This document shows positions 58,972-64,000 of a stretch of DNA of 64,000 nucleotides, piece by piece. Origin of the DNA: Caenorhabditis elegans (lineage: Eukaryota; Nematoda; Chromadorea; Rhabditida; Rhabditidae); contig NC_003283.11 in the NCBI RefSeq assembly GCF_000002985.6, positions 14,881,501 through 14,945,500 of the forward strand, in the 5' to 3' direction. The stretch's first letter is position 1. Every line of letters starts with the position of its first letter. A program made the translations under genes and the position numbers. The notes under the pieces were generated by a model. It searched no databases and was not told the origin of the DNA. It worked only from the letters and a program-made list of their open reading frames with translations.

Positions 58972-59067
58972 ATGGATTCTGCTACATATTTGCATGTGGT
59001 TTTTATTCTCGCTATAATAATTTTCATTGTAACATTCATCTTCACAATGGTCATGGCGTTCTCCTGA
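58972..59067 (+). CDS. 31-residue transmembrane microprotein
   Basis: ORF MDSATYLHVVFILAIIIFIV... with a polar start, one ~22-residue hydrophobic helix and almost no tail. A longer upstream in-frame opening exists (from 58849), but I prefer the ATG at 58972. It gives a compact membrane peptide whose first residues resemble the protein at 59800. AATAAA follows at about 59178. Size and layout resemble sarcolamban/phospholamban-type micropeptides, but there is no sequence support for that function. Confidence 0.45.
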   Translation: MDSATYLHVVFILAIIIFIVTFIFTMVMAFS

Positions 59068-59799
59068 TTAAGGAATACTATATACACTGTTGAGGCTTAC
59101 CAAGCTGAGTACCGACTATAATTGAATTATTGTGTTTTTAATTGTATTATTTGTGATGGGATTTAAAAAATTCGGTTCAATAAACTTTCAATTTTATGAG
59201 AATTCACAGCAAAATTGACCGCAAAGATAGCAAGAAGTAAAGTAGTCAGGGAAGACTTGACAATGTTTTAAAAGACATTTTAAAATTTCATTCAGGTATA
59301 GAAATGTCTGAATCCAAGGCAACCTACTTCGGCGTACTGAGATGATTTTTATCTGTCCACTTCTGTTGCAGTCGCATAAACCTAGAAACTTAGGATCTGC
59401 AAAGAACCGGGACAATCTTATTTTCTTACCAGCTGCACGTGAATATTAATACCGAAAAGAGCATAAATCGCAGTTCCGCGTGTCGCAAAACCACCGTCCG
59501 AAAACTGGGCGCACACTTTTGTCTCTATATTTGCTTTACCTGCATGTTTTTTGATTTTCCTCTTGGTAGATAGGCGGCTTCAAAATGAAAAATGGTTTCT
59601 TTTTAAATTTTTTTTAACACAACTCTTTCCATATATGACATTTACAGATTCATTTTCAACATCACAACGTTCAGTGAATCAACAGAGATGTTTACTACAA
59701 CGCGTACTAATTTCATTTTGTCAATATCAACTACTTTCAAAAAAGTACAAAAGAGCAGGCAGTCTTGTTGTTTCGTCACTTCTTCGAATTCTCCAAAAA
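59068..59799. other. spacer with a K2P-like exon fragment on the minus strand
   Basis: Minus strand 59430-59504 is a 25-codon exon-like stretch with an acceptor-like CCAG and a good donor (GTAAGA). It reads ATRGTAIYALFGIN, similar to the segment after the first pore loop of two-pore-domain potassium channels. The next candidate exon hits a stop after four codons. Likely a relic. Confidence 0.3.
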
Positions 59800-60042
59800 A
59801 TGGACGCCTCAGATATATTTCTGTTAGTGGTGATCATTACCGTTCTCATTCTAGTTGGCGGCCCTTTACTCATAGCTTGTCTAACTTTTCTCGGTTTCGT
59901 GAGCTTCAAAAAACACGATAATAAATCAAACAATTCTGAGGAATCGCCGGAGACTTCAGGCCAGCAAGTGGGGATTCAAGTCGACCAAAACGTCGGTTCA
60001 GTCAGCACATGGACTTCCACAAATCCTTCTAGAAACTGCTGA
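59800..60042 (+). CDS. small single-pass membrane protein (80 residues)
   Basis: ORF starting MDASDIFLLVVIITVLILVG, with one or two hydrophobic segments (residues ~5-35), then a basic stop-transfer (FKKHDNK) and a ~45-residue polar Ser/Asn/Gln/Thr tail. The frame is open further upstream, but the ATG at 59800 opens the hydrophobic domain directly and mirrors the MDSATYLHVV start of the microprotein at 58972. An AATAAA-type signal (AATAAAT, about 60131) follows. No family recognised. Confidence 0.5.
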   Translation: MDASDIFLLVVIITVLILVGGPLLIACLTFLGFVSFKKHDNKSNNSEESPETSGQQVGIQVDQNVGSVSTWTSTNPSRNC

Positions 60043-61072
60043 AATTCTCCTAACTTTTCATTATGCTTATATTTCTCTTTTTTTTTATTTTGGTATCTGG
60101 TTTCAATTTTAAAAACATGGTTTTTTTAAAAATAAATATTATTAATAAGTTCTCTGCAACAAAACAATATAATAGCAAACAACCCTTTTCAGATAAAACG
60201 TATTGCTATTTTTCCTGAAAGTTCAGTTTGAAAAAGCGTTTAATTTGTTTGACTCTCTGTTGAATTTCCTATTTTATATATGCTTATTTTTTCTCGAATA
60301 AATAAGTATGGCGTCAAAAAATTCGTTTAAATCAAAAACCAATTTTTATCATCATGTCGACGAAATAGCTTGGCTTGGGGACACACAAGGTCTAACAAAT
60401 AAGAATGAAGCTCATAACAGCGCAAAAAACAAGCCGTTTTGCTTCACTTTGCCGGCTTATGTCACAGGGCTTAGGCTTAGGATTTTTTTTGGTTTAGCCT
60501 TAGGCTCATTTTTAGGCTTAGTCTTAGGCACTTAGGCATTATTTCCAGTTATTCGCTTTCCTGAAAATTGTTAAAAATCTACTTGAAAATCCGGGTTGTT
60601 AGGTGACTACAAAAAAGGTTTAAAAAATTGGAAATCCAATCAATAAATTCTTTATTCGCAAAAATCGAGGAAAATCAATTGCCGTGGATAATGAAGTGTG
60701 CAACTTTTGTGACTGTTCCCTGGAATAATAAAATATTTTTACACGGTTATGGTGTTTGCAAGGCACCAAAATTGCGCAAACAAGTTTTCTATTGCATGGG
60801 GAGCACGCTCAAAAAATTTCAGAGCTCTGTGTCTACTAAGAGCAAAGTTAGGGTAACTGCAAGTTTTGACATGCGTCGTGTGTCGCTAGGACTTTCAAAC
60901 CACCTTAACTTTGCTCAAAATGTGGCTACAGCTCTGAAATTTTCTGTGGTTCATTTTTTTCATCTAATTTGATGTTCTGAATTAAAACGCTAAAGTTTCA
61001 AAAATTTCATGAGTTTCGTGTCGCGTCGCGGTCCAGCCATGAAATTTCACACAGAAACTTAAAAGTACGTAC
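60043..61072. other. intergenic region with telomere-like repeats
   Basis: No convincing gene. The open frame at 60308-60535 runs into TTAGGC repeats. 60780-60950 contains a local inverted similarity around TTTCAGAGCTCTG/CAGCTCTGAAA. Confidence 0.45.
60468..60536 (+). repeat. interstitial telomere-like TTAGGC repeats, degenerate
   Basis: GGCTTAGGCTTAGG is followed by further TTAGGC units separated by short T-rich spacers. TTAGGC is the Caenorhabditis telomere unit. Confidence 0.85.
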
Positions 61073-64000
61073 TCCTGGATTCGAAGCTTTGACACGACGC
61101 TGTCTCATCTGACAATTGAAATCCTTGACGTCATCATCGATTTCTTGAAGCTTCTTCTGCAAAAAAATCAATATTTATTTTCCATATTAGGCAATCACTC
61201 ACCAAATGAGCGGCGCTCTGTGGATACACGGCTTCCGTCACAAATTGCAAACGTTCCATGTTTTCACAGGCCATCGATAGATGTGCGGCAACTCGTTCTG
61301 CACACTTTTCCGCTTCAATTGTGCCGTAAAACGCCGGATTTTGAGCAAGGATGACGTCATCGAGTTCCACGTCATCATCATCTTCAACTGGAACATTCAC
61401 GTTCAGGTCGTCAATATCATCGTCTTTTGGAACTCGGTTAGCAGAGAAACTATCGATTTTCACCTCATCATTTCGACAATTTGATATGCGAATTTTTTGG
61501 TAGGATTTCGGTTGGAGGTGGCTGAAACTAGGAAAATTAGGGCTTCAAATTTAATGATCAAGAATTGCGTCATGGCACGAAAAATACGCCAAGGAGCAAT
61601 GATGACGTCATCATATTAACAATTACATTGGGAGCGTTCACAAAAAATTTTGAAAGTCTTCGAACAGTGCGAGCAAAGTTACAGTGGTTCAAAACTTTAG
61701 TCTGCGTCGCGGTTTTTCTCAATACTTCAAATCTACGTAACTGTTCAAAATCTACGTAACTGTTCAAAATTGTTCAAAATGCTCGTAGAGCTGTGTATTG
61801 ATTTCTCTGTATTGATTTCTGATGTATGTATGTATACTACTGTTAACGCCTTAACGCAAAACTCGTGCCTTGGCGCGTTTCTAGTGCAAACTCACCACAC
61901 ATCCTGAATGACTTGAGTCGCCGCTTCATTGATAGTCACATGTCTTTTGGTGGTTTTTGTGACTTTTTGCTTTGTCTCGGGCAGTTTTTTCAGTTTCAGG
62001 CGGTGTTGGTAGGCGTCGAAGGCGTCGGATGCCGTGCGGTTGTTGTACTGAAAATTTTTTGAATTGAATGTACGTAATAATACACAGCTAGCCACACAAA
62101 AAATTTCAAATCAATCCACTGGGAGCAAAGTTACAACTAGTCAAAGCAAACAACCTGCGACGCGGTCGATTAATCTTATAAGAAACTTCAAGGCCTGGTA
62201 ACACTGCTCAAAATAGTCTTATCGAACTGAAATTTCAGGTATGTCTTTCTGATAGGATGTCCAACAAGCCAACAAAATGATAGAGCCTTGGCGCAATTCT
62301 CGACCCACCTTTCTCTTATCAAATGGCTGATAAATCCACGTGGCAAGTGCCTTTGGTTGCTCCGCCGCTGCACGATCCCAGTTCGTGACATATACATTCC
62401 TTTTCTTCGGTTTTTCCACAATTTTTTGCTGAAAATAAAAATATATATTGATTTATTGATTTTTAGTCCAAAAAATCAAAAAATCAATACATTTCCGGTC
62501 GGAATCTGACGATAGATAGTTGTTAAAAATGGCATTTTGTACAGCGATCAAATTTTGAAATGATTTTTTTCCAATATTCTCACCTTGAGGGGACATTTGA
62601 CACGTGGCGACACTACGGTGATTTGTTCACGTGAAAATTCCAAAATTGACAGTGATGAGGTGGTGGAGCCGGTGGTGCCGTCTGCATAAAATCGATAATC
62701 AAAAAAAAGAACGTGAAAAAATATCGCTTTTTACTTAAAATCAAAAATATTTTCGAAGTATTGATTTTTAGGAATTACAGGGTGGGCCAAAAGTATGGTA
62801 ACACGTTTGCAGCTCTATAACTTTACTAGTGGAGAGAGTTATTACATCAATTTGTACAAGTTTTGTTCTCCATAAAATACTGACCAGATGAACGTTTTGA
62901 ATTTTCAAAATATATCCATCCGCATTGCTGCAGGCCTTCAGAACTTTTGAGATCACGATCTTTATGGCACGCAAGTCGGCATTCTGCGGGATTTCTACAT
63001 TTTTCTTGAGGAATCCATAAAGTGTCTTACAAGTTTTTATAGTTCAAAGAATGCCCTTGGTCTAGAGATTCTTTAAAAACAAAAATCAAAATATTTTCTA
63101 TCACGGTATTTCTGTCATGGACTGCGGCAGTAGGTTAAGTCTTGAATGGCATAGTCGCCAGAAAGATGGATGTGAGCGGCGAGTAGCAGTATTCAGATAA
63201 ATTTATTTTAGTATTTTTCGAGACGTTTTGACCTGACTTTCCAGAATTTTTTTAGAAAATTGAGCTCGGATGATTTTGTGGGTCGTTACGCCTTGCGAAA
63301 CCAAAAAAACTGAGTAAATTTCGCAAAGTTGAATTCATGAAATATACAAAGGTTCTTGCTAGGCGCCAGTGTCGACACAGAACATTTTTATATGCTACAA
63401 AAACAATTAAAAACGCTTCTTCACTTCTTTAACTTTCAATTTAACATAAAAATCATACATCTGAAAATTATTGGCGTGCGTGGGAGGTGTGTTTGTGTGG
63501 GAAGTGCCGCGTGCCAAATTACCGTTTTTTCGAAAGGGTTCGCCAAATTGTCGAGGTGATAAAGATCGCACCTTATTGGGAAACATTACAAATTTTGAGT
63601 CAAATTGAAGGAAATTTATTCAGCTATCAGTATTCGATAGAAGAATGTACGTATGACGTGGCAGTCGCGCGAAAAGCTCATGTAAAAGAGCGCTTCATGT
63701 GTTACCATACTTTTGGCCCACCCTGTATGCTATTTTTACCAACAAAAAAATCAATAATTCGAAAATTTTAATTTTAACTCTTTTCTGGAACAAAAATCGA
63801 TAATTACACGTAGGTGAAAATTTTTGTGTAAAATATAGATTTTACGGAAAAATCGATATTTTCTAAATTTTCAAAATATTTATTTTTGAGAAATTATCGA
63901 TTTTTGAACAGAAACAACAAAAACTATCAGTTTTTCCCGACTCTCAAACTCACAGCAGACGTAATACGGATTACGACGAGTGCCGGCGGTACAGACGTTG
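61073..64000 (-). CDS. unknown protein, 3' part of a gene cut by the right window edge
   Basis: Visible exons on the minus strand: 63954-64000 (runs off the edge), 62584-62681, a 15-base micro-exon 62491-62505, 62309-62428, 61896-62047, 61203-61521 and 61073-61156. All junction phases agree. About 280 residues are visible. They show a Cys-containing start (NVCTAGTRRNPYYVC), a Ser/Thr-rich stretch, a basic region (KPKKRNVYVTNWDRAAAEQP, RLKLKKLPETKQKVTK) and an acidic block (PKDDDIDDLNVNVPVEDDDD). A helical C-terminal part follows (EAEKCAERVAAHLSMACENM). The pattern suggests a nuclear or scaffold protein; the family is not recognised. The 3' end is uncertain: reading on through the GTACGT donor gives a stop about 19 codons later. 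Confidence 0.6.
62778..63725. mobile_element. Tc1/mariner-like element, degenerate (948 bp)
   Basis: The 27-base inverted ends begin CAGGGTGGGCCAAAAG, read inward from each side, and are flanked by TA (62776-62777 and 63726-63727). The interior has broken open frames on both strands but no continuous transposase, so it is non-autonomous. It sits in an intron of the minus-strand gene. Confidence 0.85.

Noticed and set aside
60308-60535. 75-codon frame ending in GLALGSFLGLVLG
   Set aside because: The hydrophobic end is translation of TTAGGC repeats.
1-64000. CRISPR arrays, bacterial operons, rRNA or functional tRNA genes
   Set aside because: The DNA is nematode nuclear sequence; no spacer arrays, Shine-Dalgarno-led genes, rRNA blocks or cloverleaf-forming tRNAs were seen.

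Overview
The window looks like nuclear DNA of a Caenorhabditis nematode. It is AT-rich. Genes carry many short introns ending in TTTTCAG, and several genes have acceptor-like TTTCAG sites just before the ATG, as expected for SL trans-splicing. The gene content is also nematode-typical: Srg-type chemoreceptors, a major sperm protein (MSP) domain and TTAGGC-like repeats. From memory, unchecked, the combination of small 'nspa'-like peptides, two MPST genes and an EOGT gene recalls the H12D21 region of C. elegans chromosome V.

Layout. (1) 1-9.8 kb: a recent segmental duplication (1-3.4 kb repeated at 6.37-9.78 kb) with five copies of a 34-residue secreted micropeptide gene. Two copies have a solo LTR inserted between TATA box and ATG. 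A Gly/Asn-rich secreted protein gene and two copies of a gene with a lysine/serine tail lie among them. (2) 9.9-17.5 kb: two mercaptopyruvate sulfurtransferase genes in inverted orientation, each with an unrelated secreted-protein gene nested antisense in the same intron; a single-pass membrane protein gene lies between them. (3) 18.4-30.3 kb: a 13-exon EOGT gene. Its 9.5-kb intron 8 holds an oppositely oriented four-span membrane protein gene and a 5.5-kb Mutator-like element with a perfect 9-bp target duplication. The element encodes a transposase whose predicted C-terminus is an MSP domain. The insertion lies inside introns of both host genes. (4) 34.4-40.1 kb: a polytopic membrane protein gene and, convergent with it, a hemopexin-type matrix metalloproteinase. 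(5) 40.5-46.9 kb: two tandem chemoreceptor genes, the first with an apparent 1-base frameshift. (6) 46.9-55.5 kb: largely gene-poor, with orphan exon-like fragments. (7) 55.5-60.1 kb: a Ly6/Quiver-like GPI-anchored protein gene and two small membrane protein genes. (8) 60.4-64 kb: telomere-like repeats and the 3' part of a minus-strand gene of unknown function with a Tc1/mariner-like element in an intron.

Gene models were spliced by eye using GT/AG sites and phase agreement. They were not checked against transcripts. Family assignments come from recognised motifs, not searches.
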